NCBI GenBank assembly: GCA_964016885.1 | Contig: OZ024740.1 | Span: forward strand, 6,107,450 to 6,171,449 | Reading direction: 5' to 3' | From: Eledone cirrhosa | Taxonomy: Eukaryota; Mollusca; Cephalopoda; Octopoda; Eledonidae | Length of the DNA: 64,000 bases | Program-made: the position numbers and the translations under genes | The notes under the pieces: model-generated | Told to the model about the DNA's origin: nothing | The model's input: only the letters and a program-made list of their open reading frames with translations | Database searches by the model: none | In this document: positions 42,380 through 58,400 of the stretch, piece after piece | Numbering within the stretch: position 1 is the first letter of the stretch | Layout: every line of letters begins with the position of its first letter

Positions 42380-44720
42380 TATAGTGTCCTTCGTAGAAAT
42401 TCTTAAGGAAAGAAATTTATACCAAAATATTCATAGAACTGGTATATATACCAAAATATTCATAGCAATGTTATATATATGATTGCATAGTGTTCTTAGT
42501 AGAAATTCTTCACCAAAGAGATTTATACCAAAATATTCATAGAACTGGTTTATATATGATTGTATAGTGATCTTAGTAGAAATACTTAACCAAAGAGATT
42601 TATACCAAAATATTCATAGAACGGGTATATATATGATTGTATAGTGTCCTTAGTTGAAATTCTTAAGCAAAGAAATTTATACCAAAATATTCATAGAACG
42701 GGTATATATATGATTGTATAGTGTTCTTAGTAGAAATGCTTCTCCAAAGAGATTTATACCCAAATATTCATAGAACTGTTATATATATGATTGTATAGTG
42801 TCCTTAGTAGAAATTCTTCACCAAAGAGATTTATATCAAAATAGTCATAGAACTGGTATATATATATGATTGTATAGTGTCCTTAGTAGAAATACTTCCC
42901 CAAAGAGATTTATACCATAATATTCATAGAACTGGTATATATATGATTGTATAGTTTCCCTAGTAGAAATTCTTCACCAGAGAGATTCATACCAAAATAT
43001 TCATAGAACTGGTATATATATATGATTGTATAGTGTCCTTAATAGCAATTCTTCTCCAAAGAGATTTATACCAAATTATTCATAGAAGTGGTATATATAT
43101 GATTGTATAGTGTCCTTAGTAGAAACTCTTCACCAAAGATTTTATACCAGAATATTCATAGAACTGGTATATATATGATTGTATAATGTCCTTATTAGAA
43201 ATACTTCACAAGAGAGATTTATACCAAAATATTCATAGAACTGGTATATATATGATTGTATAGGGTCCTTAGTAGAAATTCTTCACCAACGAGATTTATA
43301 CCCAAATATTCATAGAACTGGTATATATATGATTTTATAGTGTCCTTAGTAGAAATTCTTCACCAAAGAGATTCATACCAAAATATTCATAGAACTGGTA
43401 TATATATGATTGTATAGTGTCCTTAGTAGAAATTCTTCACCAAAGAGATTCATACCAAAATATTCATAGCACTTGTATATTTATGATTGTATAGTGTCCT
43501 TAGTAGAAATTCTTCACCAAAGAGATTTATACCAAAATAGTCATAGAACTGGTATATATATGATTGTATAGTGTCCTTAGTAGAAATTCTTAAGCAAAGA
43601 GATTTATACCAAAACATTCATAGAACTGGTATATATATGATTGTATAGTTTCCTTAGTAGAAATACTTCCCCAAAGAGATTTATACCATAATATTCATAG
43701 AACTGGTATATATATGATTGTATAGTGTCCTTAGTAGAAATACTTCCCCAAAGACTTTATACCAAAATATTCAAAGAACTGGTATATATATGATTGTATA
43801 GTGTCCTTAGTGGAAATACTGCACCAAAGAGATTTATACCAAAATATCCATGGAACTGGTATATATATGATTGTATAGTGTCCTTAGTAGAAATTCCTCA
43901 CCAAAGAGATTTATACCAAAATATTCAAAGAACTGGTATATATATGATTGTATAGTGTCCTTAGTAGAAATTCTTCTACAAAGAGATTTATACTAAAATA
44001 TTCTTAGAACTGTTATATATATATGATTGTATAATGTACTTAGTAGAAATTCTTCACCAACGATATTTATAACCAAATATTCACAGAACTTGTATATGTA
44101 TGATTGTATAGTGTCCTTAGTAGAAATTCTTCACCAAAGAGATTGATACCAAGATATTCATAGAACTGGTATATATATGATTGTATAGTGTCCTTAGTAG
44201 AAATACTTCACCAATGTGACTTATACCCAAATATTCATAGAACTGGTATATATATATGATTGTATAGTGTCCTTAGTAGAAATACTTCACCAAAGCAATT
44301 TATACCAGAATATTCACAGAACTGGTATATTTATGATTGTATAGTGTCCTTAGTAGAAATACTTCACCAAAGAGATTTATACCAAAATATTCATAGAACT
44401 GGTATATATATGATAGTATAGTGTCCTCAGTAGAAATTCTTCACCAAACATATTTATAGCAAAATATTCATAGAACGGGTATATATATGATTGTATAGTG
44501 TCCTTAGTAGCAATTCTTAAGCAAAGAAAAAAATACCAAAATATTCATAGAACTGGTATGTATATGATTGTATAGTGTCCTTCGTAGAAATTCTTAAGCA
44601 AAGAAATTTATACCAAAATATTCATAGAACTGGTATATATACCAAAATAGTCATAGAACTGGTATATATATGATTGCATAGTGTTATTAGTAGAAATTCA
44701 TCACCAAAGAGGTTTATACC
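42380..44720 (+). repeat. Diverged duplication offset about 2191 bp, with truncated monomers
   Basis: The segment 'tcgtagaaattcttaag' followed by a full monomer and then a truncated one occurs at 42391 and 44582, 2191 bp apart. The truncated monomer has the unusual join 'ggtatatataccaaaata' at about 42442 and 44633. Flanking monomers are noticeably more different between the two sites than in the other duplications, and one upstream marker is offset by 2114 rather than 2191 (one monomer less). This is therefore an older event. Confidence 0.6.
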
Positions 44721-47700
44721 AAAATATTCATAGAACTGGTATATATATGATTGTATAGTGTCCTTAGTAGAAATACTTAAGCAAAGAGATTTATACCAAA
44801 ATATTCATAGAACGGGTATATATATGATTGTATAGTTTCTTTAGTAGAAATTCTTAAGCAAAGAAATTTATACCAAAATATTCATAGAACGGGTATATAT
44901 ATGATTGTATAGTGTACTTAGTAGAAATTCTAAGCCAAGAGATTTATACCAAAATATTCATAGAACGGGTATATATATGATTGTATAGTCTTTTTAGTAG
45001 AAATGCTTCTCCAAAGAGATTTATACCCAAATATTCATAGAACTGTTATATATATGATTGTATAGTGTCCTTAGTAGAAATACTTCCCCAAAGAGATTTA
45101 TACCAAAATATTCATAGAACTGGTATATATATGATTGTATAGTTTCCCTAGTAGAAATTCTTCACCAGAGAGATTCATACCAAAATATTCATAGAACTGG
45201 TATACATATGATTGCATAGTGTCCTTAGTAGAAATTCTTCACCAAAGAGACTTATACTAAAGTATTCTTAGGACTGGTATATATATGATTGTATAGTGTC
45301 CTTAGTAGAAACTCTTCACCAAAGATTTTATACCAAAATATTCATAGAACTGGTATATATATGATTGTATAGTGTACTTATTAGAAATACTTCACCAAAG
45401 AGATGTATACCAAAATATTCATAGAACAGGTATATTTATGATTGTATAGTGTCCTTAGTAGAAATTCTTCACCAAAGAGATTCATACCAAAATATTCATA
45501 GAACTGGTATATTTATGATTGTATAGTGTCCTTAGTAGAAATTCTTCACCAAAGTGATTTATACCCAAATATTCATAGAACTGGTATATATATGATTGTA
45601 TAATATCCCTAGTAGCAATTCTTAACCAAACAGATTTATACCAAAATATTCATAGAACTGGCATATATATGAGTGTATAGTGTCCTTAGTAGAAATTCTT
45701 CACCAAAGAGATGTATACCAAAATATTCATAGAACTGGTATACATATGATTGCATAGTGTCCCCGGTAGAAATTCTTCACCAAAGAGATTTATACCAAAA
45801 TATTCATAGAACTGGTATATATATGATTGTATAGTGTCCTTAGTAGAAATTCTTCTCCAAAGAGATTTATACTAAAATATTCATAGAACTGGTATATATA
45901 TGATTGTGTAGTGTCCTTGGTAGAAATACTTCACCAAAGATATGTATACCAAAATAGTCATAGAACTGGTATATATATGATTGTATAGTGTCGTTAGTAG
46001 AAATACTTCCCCAAAGAGATTTATACCAAAATATTCATAGAACTGGTATATATATGATTGTATGGTTTCCCTAGTAGAAATTTTTCACCAGAGAGATTTA
46101 TACCAAAATATTCATATAACTGGTATATATATGATTGTATAGGGTCCTTAGTAGAAATTCTTCACCAACGAGATTTATACACAAATATTCATAGAACTGG
46201 TCTATATATAATTGTATAGTGTCCTTAGTAGAAATTCTTTACCAAAGAGATTTATACCAAATTATTCATAGAACTGGTATATATATGATTGTATAGTGTC
46301 CTTAGTAGAAACTCTTCACGAAAGGTTTTATACAAAAATATTCATAGAACTGGTATATATATGATTGTATAGTGTCCTTCGTAGAAATACTTCACCAGAG
46401 AGATTTATACCAAAATATTCATAGAACTGGTATATATATGATTGTATAGGGTCCTTAGTAGAAATTCTTCAACAACGAGATTTATACACAAATATTCATA
46501 GAACTGGTCTATATGATTTTATAGTGTCCTTAGTAGAAATAATTCACCAAAGAGATTTATACCCAAATATTCACAGAACTGCTATATATATGATTGTATA
46601 GTGTCCTTAGTAGAAATTCTTCACCAAAGAGATTCATACCAAAATATTCATAGAACTGGTATATATATGATTGTATAGTGTCCTTAGTAGAAATTCTTCA
46701 CCATAGAGATTCATACCAACATATTTATAGAACTTGTATATATATGATTGTATAGTGTCCTTAGTAGAAATTCTTCACCAAAGAGATTTATACCAAAATA
46801 TCCATAGAACTGCTATATTTATGATTGTATAGTGTCCTTAGTAGAAATACTTCACCAAAGTGATTTATACCCAAATATTCATAGAACTGGTATACATATG
46901 ATTGCATAGTGTCCCCGCTAGAAATTCTTCACCAAAGAGATTTATACCAAAATATTCATAGAACTGGTCTATATATGATTGTATAGTGTCCTTAGTAGAA
47001 ATTCTTCTCCAAAGAGATTTATACTAAAATATTCATAGAACTGGTATATACATGATTGTATAGTGTCCTTAGTAGAAATTCTTCACCAAAGAGATTTATA
47101 CCAAAATATTCATAGAATTGGTTTATATATGATTGTATAGTGTTCTTAGTAGAAATTCTTCACCAAAGAGATTTATACCAAAATATTCATAGAACTGGTT
47201 ATATATGATAGTATAGTGTCCTTAGTAGAAATACTTCACCAAAGAGATTTATACCAAAATATTCATAGAACGGGTATATATATGATTGTATAGTGTCCTT
47301 AGTAGAAATTCTTAAGCAAAGAAATTTATACCAAAATATTCATAGAACGGGTATATATATGATTGTATAGTGTCCTTAGTAGGAATTCTTAAGCAAAGAG
47401 ATTTATACCAAAATATTCATAGAACTGGTATATATATGATTGTATAGTGTCCTTAGTAGGAATTCTTAAGCTAAGCGATTTATACCAAAATATTCATAGA
47501 ACTGGTTATATATGATTGTATAGTGTCCTTAGTAGAATTACTTCACCAAAGAGATTTATACCAAAATATTCATAGAACGGGTATATATTTGATTGTATGG
47601 TGTCCTTAGTAGGAATTCTTAAGCAAAGAGATTTATTCCAAAATATTCATAGAACTGGTTATATATGATTGTATAGTGTCCTTAGTAGAAATACTTCACC

Positions 47701-50700
47701 TAAGAGATTTATACCAAAATATTCATAGAACTGGTATATATATGATTGTATAGTGACCTTAGTAGAAACTCTTAAGCAAAGAGATTCATACCAAAATATT
47801 CATAGAACGGGTATATATTTGATTGTATAGTGTCCTTAGTAGAAATGCTTCTCCAAAGAGATTTATACCCAAATATTCATAGAACTGTTATATATATGAT
47901 TGTATAGTGTCATTAGTAGAAGTTCTTCACCAAAGAGATTTATACAAAATAATCATAGAACTGGTATATATATGATTGTATAGTGTCCTTAGTAGAAATA
48001 CTTCCCCAAAGAGATTTATACCAAAATAGTCATAGAACTGGCATATATATGAGTATATAGTGTCCTTAGTAGAAATTCTTCACTAAAGAGATTTATACTA
48101 AAATATTCTTAGAACTGGTATATATATGATTGTGTAGTGTCCTTAGTAGAAATACTTCCCCAAAGAGATGTATACCAATATATTCATAGAAGTGGTATAT
48201 ATATATGATTGTATAGTGTCCTTAGTAGAAATACTTCACCAAAGAGATTTATACCAAAATATTCACAGAACTGGTATATATATGATTGTATAGTGTCCTT
48301 AGTAGAAATTCTTCACCAAAGAGATTCATACCAAAATATTCATAGAACTGGTATATATATGATTGTGTAGTGTCCTTAGTAGAAATTCTTCACCCAAGAG
48401 ATTCATACCAAAATATTCATAGAACTTGTATATTTATGATTGTATAGTGTCCTTAATAGAAATTCTTCACCAAAGAGATTTATACCAAAACATTCATTGA
48501 ACTAGTATACATATGATTGCATAGTGTCCCCGGTAGAAATTCTTCACCAAAGAGATTTATACCAAAATATTCATAGAACTGGTATATAAATGATTGTGTA
48601 GTGTCCTTAGTAGAAATCCTTCACCAAAGAGATGTATACCAAAATATTCATAGAACTAGTATATATATGATTGTATAGTGTCGTTAGTAGAAATACATCA
48701 CCAAAGAGATTTATACCAAAATATTCATAGAACTGATTCATATATGATTGTATAGTGTCCTCAGTAGAAATTCTTCTCCAAAGAGATTTATACCCAAATA
48801 TTCATAGAACTGTTATATATATGATTGTATAGTGTCCATAGTAGACATTCTTCACCAAAGAGATTTATACCAAAATATTCATAGAACTGGTATATATATG
48901 ATTGTATGTGTCCTTAGTAGAAATTCTTAAGCAAAGAGATTCATACCAAAATATTCATAGAACGGGTATATATTTGATTGTATAGTGTCCTTAGTAGAAA
49001 TGTTTCTCCAAAGAGATTTATACCCAAATATTCATAGAACTGTTATATATATGATTGTATAGTGTCCTTAGTAGAAATTCTTCACCAAAGAGATTTATAC
49101 AAAATAGTCATAGAACTGGTATATATATGATTGTATAGTGTCCTTAGTAGAAATACTTCCCCAAAGAGATTTATACCAAAATAGTCATAGAACTGGCATA
49201 TATATGAGTATATAGTGTCCTTAGTAGAAATTCTTCACCAAAGAGATTTATATCAAAATATTCATAGAACTGGTATACATGATTGCATAGTGTCCCCGGT
49301 AGAAATTCTTCACCAAAGAGATTTATACCAAAATATTCATAGAACTGGTATATATATGATTGTATAATTTCCCTGGTAAAAATTCTTACCCAGAGAGATT
49401 CATACCAAAATATTCATAGAACTGGTATATATATGATTGTATAGTGTCCTTAGTAGAAATTCTTCTCCAAAGAGATTTATACTAAAATATTCTTAGAAAT
49501 GGTATATATATGATTGTGTAGTGTCCTTAGTAGAAATACTTCCCCAAAGAGATGTATACCAAAATATTCATAGAACTTGTATATTTATGATTGTATAGTG
49601 TCCTTAATAGAATTTCTTCACCAAAGAGATTTATACCAAAACATTCATAGAACTGGTATACGTATGATTGCATAGTGTCCCCGGTAGAAATTCTTCACCA
49701 AAGAGATTTATACCAAAATATTCATAGAACTGGTATATATATGATTGTGTAGTGTCCTTAGTAGAAATACTTCACCAAAGAGATGTATACCAAAATATTC
49801 ATAGAACTAGTATATATATGATTGTATAGTGTCCTTAGTAGAAATACTTCACCAAAGAGATTTATACCAAAATATTCATAGAACTGATTTATATATGATT
49901 GTATAGTGTCCTCAGTAGAAATTCTTCTCCAAAGAGATTTATACCCAAATATTCATAGAACTGTTATATATATGATTGTATAGTGTCCTTAGTAGAAATT
50001 CTTCACCAAAGGGATTTATACCAAAATATTCATAGAACTGGTATATATATGATTGTATAGTGTCCTTAGTAGAAATACTTCACCAAAGAGACTTAGACCA
50101 AAATATTCATAGAAGTAGTATATATATCATTGTATAGTGTCCTTATAGAAATTCTTCACCAAAGAGATTTATACCAAAATATTCATAGAATTGGTTTATA
50201 TATGATAGTATAGTGTCCTTAGTAGAAATACTTCACCAAAGAGATTTATACCAAAATATTCATAGAACGGGTATATATATGATTGTATAGTGTCCTTAGT
50301 AGAAATTCTTAAGCAAAGAAATTTATACCAAAATATTCATAGAACGGGTATATATATGATTGTATAGTGTCCTTAGTAGGAATTCTTAAGCAAAGAGATT
50401 TATACCAAAATAATCATAGAACTGGTAAATATATGATTGTATAGTGTCCTTAGTAGAAATTCTTCACCAAAGAGATTTATACCAAAACATTCATAGAACT
50501 GGTATATATATGATTGTGTAGTGTCCTTAGTAGAAATTCTTAAGCAAAAAATTTATACCAAAATATTCATAGAACGGGTATATATATGATTGTATAGTGT
50601 CCTTAGTAGGAATTCTTAAGCAAAGCGATTTATACTAAAATATTCATAGAACGGGTATATATATGATTGTATAGTGTCCTTAGTAGGAATTCTTAAGCAA

Positions 50701-53700
50701 AGAGATTTATACCAAAATATTCATAGAACTGGTATATATATGATTCTATAGTGTCCTTAGTAGGAATTCTTAAGCAAAGAGATTTATACCAAAATATTCA
50801 TAGAACTGGTTATATATGATTGTATAGTGTCCTTAGTAGAAATACTTCACCAAAGAGATTTATACCAAAATATTCATAGAACGGGTATATATATGATTGT
50901 ATAGTGTCCTTAGTAGGAATTCTTAAGCTAAGAGATTTATACCAAAATATTCATAGCACTGGTTATATATGATTGTATAGTGTCCTTAGTAGAAATACTT
51001 CACCAAAGAGATTTATACCAAAATATTCATAGAATGGGTATATATATGATTGTATAGTGTCCTTAGTAGAAATTCTTAAGCAAAGAGATTTATACCAAAA
51101 TAGTCATAGAACTGGCATATATATGAGTATATAGTGTCCTTAGTAGAAATTCTTCACTAAAGAGATTTATACCAAAATATTCATAGAACTGGTATACATA
51201 TGATTGCATAGTGTCCCCGGTAGAAATACTTTACCAAAGAGATTTATACCAAAATATTCATAGAACTGGTATATATATGATTGTATAATTTCCCTGGTAA
51301 AAATTCTTAACCAGAGAGATTCATACCAAAATATTCATAGAACTGGTATATAAATGATTGTATAGTGTCCTTAGTAGAAATTCTTCTCCAAAGAGATTTA
51401 TACGAAAATATTCTTAGAACTGGTATATACATGATTGTGTAGTGTCCTTAGTAGAAATACTTCCCCAAAGAGATGTATACCAAAATATTCATAGAAGTGG
51501 TATATATATGATTCTATAGTGTCCTTAGTAGAAATTCTTCACCCAAGGGATTCATACCAAAATATTCATAGAACTGGTATACATATGATTGCATAGTGTC
51601 TCCGGTAGAAATTTTTCACCAAAGAGATTTATACCAAAATATTCATAGAACTGGTACATTTATGATTGTGTAGTGTCCTTAGTAGAAATACTTCACCAAA
51701 GAGATGTACACCAAAATATTCATAGAACTGGTATACATATGATTGCATAGTGTCCCCGGTAGAAATTCATCACCAAAGAGATTTATACCAAAATATTCAT
51801 AGAACTGGTATATATATGATTGTGTAGTGTCCTTAGTAGAAATACTTCACCAAGGAGATGTATACCAAAATATTCATAGAACTGGTATATATATGATTGT
51901 ATAGTGTCCTTAGTAGAAATACTTCACCAAAGAGATTTATACCAAAATATTCATAGAACTGATTCATATATGATTGTATAGTGTCCTCAGTAGAAATTCT
52001 TCTCCAAAGAGATTTATACCCAAATATTCATAGAACTGTTATATATATGATTGTATAGTGTCCTTAGTAGAAATTCTTCACCAAAGAGATTTATACCAAA
52101 ATATTCATAGAACTGGTATAGATATGATTGCATAGTGTCCCCGGTAGAAATTCTTCACCAAAGAGATTTATACCAAAATAGTCATAGAAGTGGTATATAT
52201 ATGATTGTATAGTGTCCTTAGTAGAAATTCTTCACCAAAGAGATTTATACCAAAATATTCATAGAAGTAGTATATATATGATTGTATAGTGTCCTTATAG
52301 AACTTTTTCACCGAAGAGATTTATACCAAAATATTCATAGAATTGGTTTATATATGATTGTATAGTGTTCTTAGTAGAAATTCTTCACCAAAGAGATTTA
52401 TACCAAAATATTCATAGAACTGGTTATATATGATAGTATAGTGTCCTTAGTAGAAATACTTCACCAAAGAGATTTATACCAAAATATTCATAGAACGTTT
52501 ATATATATGATTGTGTAGTGCCCTTAGTAGAAATTCTTAAGCAAAGAAATGTATACCAAAATATTCATAGAACGGGTATATATATGATTTATAGTGTCCT
52601 TAGTAGGAATTCTTAAGCAAAGAGATTTATACCAAAATAATCATAGAACTGGTATATATATGATTGTATAGTGTCCTTAGTAGAAATTCTTCACCCAAGA
52701 GATTCATACCAAAATATTCATAGAACTTGTATATTTATGATTGTATAGTGTCCTTAGTAGAAATTCTTCACCAAAGAGATTTATACCAAAACATTCATAG
52801 AACTGGTGTACATATGATTGCATAGTGTCCCCGGTAGAAATTCTTCACCAAAGAGATTTATACAAAATAGTCATAGAACTGGTATATATATGATTGTATA
52901 GTGTCCTTAGTAGAAATACTTCCCCAAAGAGATTTATACCAAAATAGTCATAGAACTGGCATATATATGAGTATATAGTGTCATTAGTAGAAATTCTTCA
53001 CCAAAGAGATTTATACCAAAATATTCATAGAACTGGTATATGTATGATTGTATAATTTCCCCGGTAAAAATTCTTAACCAGAGAGATTCATACCAAAATA
53101 TTCATAGAACTGGTATATATATGATTGTATAGTGTCCTTAGTAGAAATACTTCCCCAAAGAGATGTATACCAAAATATTCATAGAAGTGGTATATATATG
53201 ATTGTATAGTGTCCTTAGTAGAAATACTTCACCAAAGAGATTCATACCAAAATATTCATAGAACTGGTATATATATGATTGTATAGTGTCCTTAGTAGAA
53301 ATTCTTCACCCAAGAGATTCATACCAAAATATTCATAGAACTGGTATACATATGATTGCATAGTGTCCCCGGTAGAAATTCTTCACCAAAGAGATTTTTA
53401 CGAAAATATTCATAGAACTGTTATATATATGATTGTGTAGTGTCCTTAGTAGAAATACTTCACCAAAGAGATGTATACCAAAATATTCATAGAACTGGTA
53501 TACATATGATTGCATAGTGTCCGCGGTAGAAATTCTTCAACAAAGAGATTTATACCAAAATATTCATAGAACGGGTATATACATGATTGTGTAGTGTCCT
53601 TAGTAGAAATACTTCACCAAAGAGATGTATACCAAAATATTCATAGAACTGGTATATATATGATTGTATAGTGTCCTTAGTAGAAATACTTCACCAAAGA

Positions 53701-55439
53701 GATTTATACCAAAATATTCGTAGATCTGATTTATATATGATTGTATAGTGTCCTCAGTAGAAATTCTTCTCCAAAGAGATTTATACCCAAATATTCATAG
53801 AACTGTTATATATATGATTGTATAGTGTCCTTAGTAGAAATTCTTCACCAAAGAGATTTATACCAAAATATTCATAGAACTGGTATACATATGATTGCAT
53901 AGTGTCCCCTGTAGAAATTCTTCACCAAAGAGATTTATACAAAATAGTCATAGAACTGGTATATATATGATTGTATAGTGTCCTTAGTAGAAATACTTCC
54001 CCAAAGAGATTTATACCAAAATAGTCATAGAACTGGCATATATATGAGTATATATTGTCCTTAGTAGAAATTCTTCACCAAAGAGATTTATACCAAAATA
54101 TTCATAGAACTGGTATACATATGATTGCATAGTGTCCCCGGTAGAAATTCTTCACCAAAGAGATTTATACCAAAATATTCATAGAACTGGTATATATATG
54201 ATTGTATAATTTGCCTGGTAAAAATTCTTAACCAGAGAGATTCATACCAAAATATTCATAGAAGTGGTATATATATGATTGTATAGTGTCCTTAGTAGAA
54301 ATTCTTCACCAAAGAGATTTATACCAAAATATTCATAGAAGTAGTATATATATGATTGTATATTGTCCTTATAGAATCTCTTCACCAAAGAGATTTATAC
54401 CAAAATATTCATAGAATTGGTTTATATATGATTGTATAGTGTTCTTAGTAGAAATTCTTCACCAAAGAGATTTATACCAAAATATTCATCGAACTGGTTA
54501 TATATGATAGTATAGTGTCCTTAGTAGAAATACTTCACCAAAGAGATTTATACCAAAATATTCATAGAACGGGTATATATATGATTGTATAGTGTCCTTA
54601 GTAGAAATTCTTAAGCAAAGAAATTTATACCAAAATATTCATAGAACGGGTATATATATGATTGTATAGTGTCCTTAGTAGGAATTCTTACGCAAAGAGA
54701 TTTATACCAAAATAATCATAGAACTGGTATATATATGATTGTATAGTGTCCTTAGTAGAAATTCTTCACCCAAGAGATTCATACCAAAATATTCATAGAA
54801 CTGGTATATATATGATTGTATAGTGTCCTTAGTAGAAATACTTCCCCAAAGAGATGTATACCAAAATATTCATAGAAGTGGTATATATATGATTGTATAG
54901 TGTCCTTAGTAGAAATACTTCACCAAAAGATTTATACCAAAATATTCAGAGAACTGGTATATATATGATTGTATAGTGTCCTTAGTAGAAATTTTTCACC
55001 AAAGAGATTCATACCAAAATATTCATAGAACTGGTATATATATGATTGTATAGTGTCCTTAGTAGAAATTCTTCACCCAAGAGATTCATACCAAAATAGT
55101 CATAGAACTGGCATATATATGAGTATATAGTGTCCTTAGTAGAAATTCTTCACCAAAGAGATTTATACCAAAATATTCCTAGAACTGGTATACATATGAT
55201 TGCATAGTGTCCCCGGTAGAAATTCTTCACCAAAGAGATTTATACCAAAATATTCATAGAACTGGTATATATATGATTGTATAATTTGCCTGGTAAAAAT
55301 TCTTAACCAGAGAGATTCATACCAAAATATTCATAGAACCGGTATATATATGATTCTAAAGTGTCCTTAGTAGAAATTCTTCTCCAAAGAGATTTATACG
55401 AAAATATTCTTAGAACTGGTATATATATGATTGTGTAGT

Positions 55440-58400
55440 GTCCTTAGTAGAAATACTTCCCCAAAGAGATGTATACCAAAATATTCATAGAAGTGGTATA
55501 TATATGATTGTATAGTGTCCTTAGTAGAAACACTTCACCAAAGAGATTTATACCAAAATATTCATAGAACTGGTATAGATATGATTGCATAGTGTCCCCG
55601 GTAGAAATTCTTCACCAAAGAGATTTATACCAAAATAGTCATAGAAGTGGTATATATATGATTGTATAGTGTCCTTAGTAGAAATTCTTCACCAAAGAGA
55701 TTTATACCAGAATATTCATAGAAGTAGTATATATATGATTGTATATTGTCCTTATAGAATTTTTTAACCCAAGAGATTTATACCAAAATATTCATAGAAT
55801 TGGTTTATATATGATTGTATAGTGTTCTTAGTAGAAATTCTTCACCAAAGAGATTTATACCAAAATATTCATCGAACTGGTTATATATGATAGTATAGTG
55901 TCCTTAGTAGAAATACTTCACCAAAGAGATTTATACCAAAATATTCATAGAACGGGTATATATATGATTGTATAGTGTCCTTAGTAGAAATTCTTAAGCA
56001 AAGAAATTTATACCAAAATATTCATAGAACGGGTATATATATGATTGTATAGTGTCCTTAGTAGAAATTCTTCACCCAAGAGATTCATACCAAAATATTC
56101 ATAGAACTGGTATATATATGATTGTATAATTTCCCTGGTAAAATTTCTTAACCAGAGAGATTCATACCAAAATATTCATAGAACTGGTATATATATGATT
56201 GTATAGTGTCCTTAGTATAAATACTTCCCCAAAGAGATGTATACCAAAATATTCATAGAAGTGGTATATATATTATTGTATAGTGTCCTTAGTAGAAATA
56301 CTTCACCAAAGAGATTTATACCAAAATATTCACAGAGCTGGTATATATATGATTGTATAGTGTCCTTAGTAGAAATTCTTCACCAAAGAGATTCATACCA
56401 AAATATTCATAGAACTGGTATATATATGATTGTATAGTGTCCTTAGTAGAAATTCTTCACCCAAGAGATTCATACCAAAATATTCATAGAACTGGTATAC
56501 ATATGATTGCATAGTGTCCCCGGTAGAAATTCTTCACCAACGAGATTTATACCAAAATATTCATAGGACTGGTATATATATGATTGTGTAGTGTCCTTAG
56601 TAGAAATACTTCACCAAAGAGATGTATACCAAAATATTCATAGAACTGGTATACATATGATTGCATAGTGTCCCCGGTAGAAATTCTTCACCAAAGAGAT
56701 TTATACCAAAATATTCATAGAACTGGTATATATTTGATTGTATAGTGTCCTTAGTAGAAATACTTCACCAAAGAGATTTATACCAAAATATTCATAGAAC
56801 TGATTTATATATGATTGTATAGTGTCCTCAGTAGAAATTCTTCTGCAAAGAGATTTATACCAAAATATTCATAGAACTGTTATATATATGATTGTATAGT
56901 GTCCTTAGTGGAAATTCTTCACCAAAGAGATTTATACCAAAATATTCATAGAAGTAGTATATATATGATTGTATAGTGTCCTTATAGAAATTCTTCACCA
57001 AAGAGATTTATACCAAAATATTCATAGAATTGGTTTATATATGATTGTATAGTGTTCTTAGTAGAAATTCTTCACCAAAGAGATTTATACCAAAATATTC
57101 ATAGAACTGGTATATATATGATTTTGTAGTGTCCTTAGTAGAAATACTTCACCAAAGAGATGTATACCAAAATATTCATAGAACTAGTATATATATGATT
57201 GTATAGTGTCCTTAGTAGAAATACTTCACCAAAGAGATTTATACCAAAATATTCATAGAACTGATTTATATATGATTGTATAGTGTCCTCAGTAGAAATT
57301 CTTCTCCAAAGAGATTTATACCCAAATATTCATAGAACTGTATATATATGATTGTATAGTGTCCTTAGTAGAAATTCTTCACCAAAGAGATTTATACCAA
57401 AATATTCATAGAACTGGTATAGATATGATTGCATAGTGTCCCCGGTAGAAATTCTTCACCAAAGAGATTTATACCAAAATAGTCATAGAAGTGGTATATA
57501 TATGATTGTATAGTGTCCTTAGTAGAAATGCTTCTCCAAAGAGATTTATACTAAAATATTCATAGAATTGGTATATATATGATTGTGTAGTGTCCTTGGT
57601 AGAAATAATTCACCAAAGAGATGTATACCAAAATATTCATAGAACTGGTTATATATGATTGTATAGTGTCCTTAGTAGAAATACTTCACCAAAGAGATTT
57701 GTAACAAAATATTCATAGAACGGGTATATATATGATTGTATAGTGTCCTTAGTAGGAATTCTTAAGCTAAGAGATTTATACCAAAATATTCATAGAACTG
57801 GTTATATATGATTGTTTAGTGTCCTTAGTAGAAATACTTCACCAAAGAGATTTATACCAAAATATTCATAGAATGGGTATATATATGATTGTATAGTGTC
57901 CTTAGTAGAAATTCTTAAGCAAGGAGATTCATACCAAAATATTCATAGAACGGGTATATATATGATTGTATAGTGTCCTTAGTAGAAATGCTTCTCCAAA
58001 GAGATTTATACCCAAATATTCATAGAACTGTTATATATATGATTGTATAGTGTCCTTAGTAGAAATTCTTCACCAAAGAGATTTATACCAAAATAGTCAT
58101 AGAACTGGTATACATATGATTGGATAGTGTCCCCGGTAGAAATTCTTCACCAAAGAGATTTATACCAAAATATTCATAGAACAGGTATATATATGATTGT
58201 ATAATTTCCCTGGTAAAAATTCTTAACCAGAGAGATTCATACCAAAATATTCATAGAACTGGTATATATATATGATTGCATAGTGTCCTTAGTAGAAATT
58301 CTTCTCCAAAGAGATTTATACTAAAATATTCTTAGAACTGGTATATATATATGATTGTGTAGTGTCCTTAGTAGACATACTTCCCCAAAGAGATGTATAC

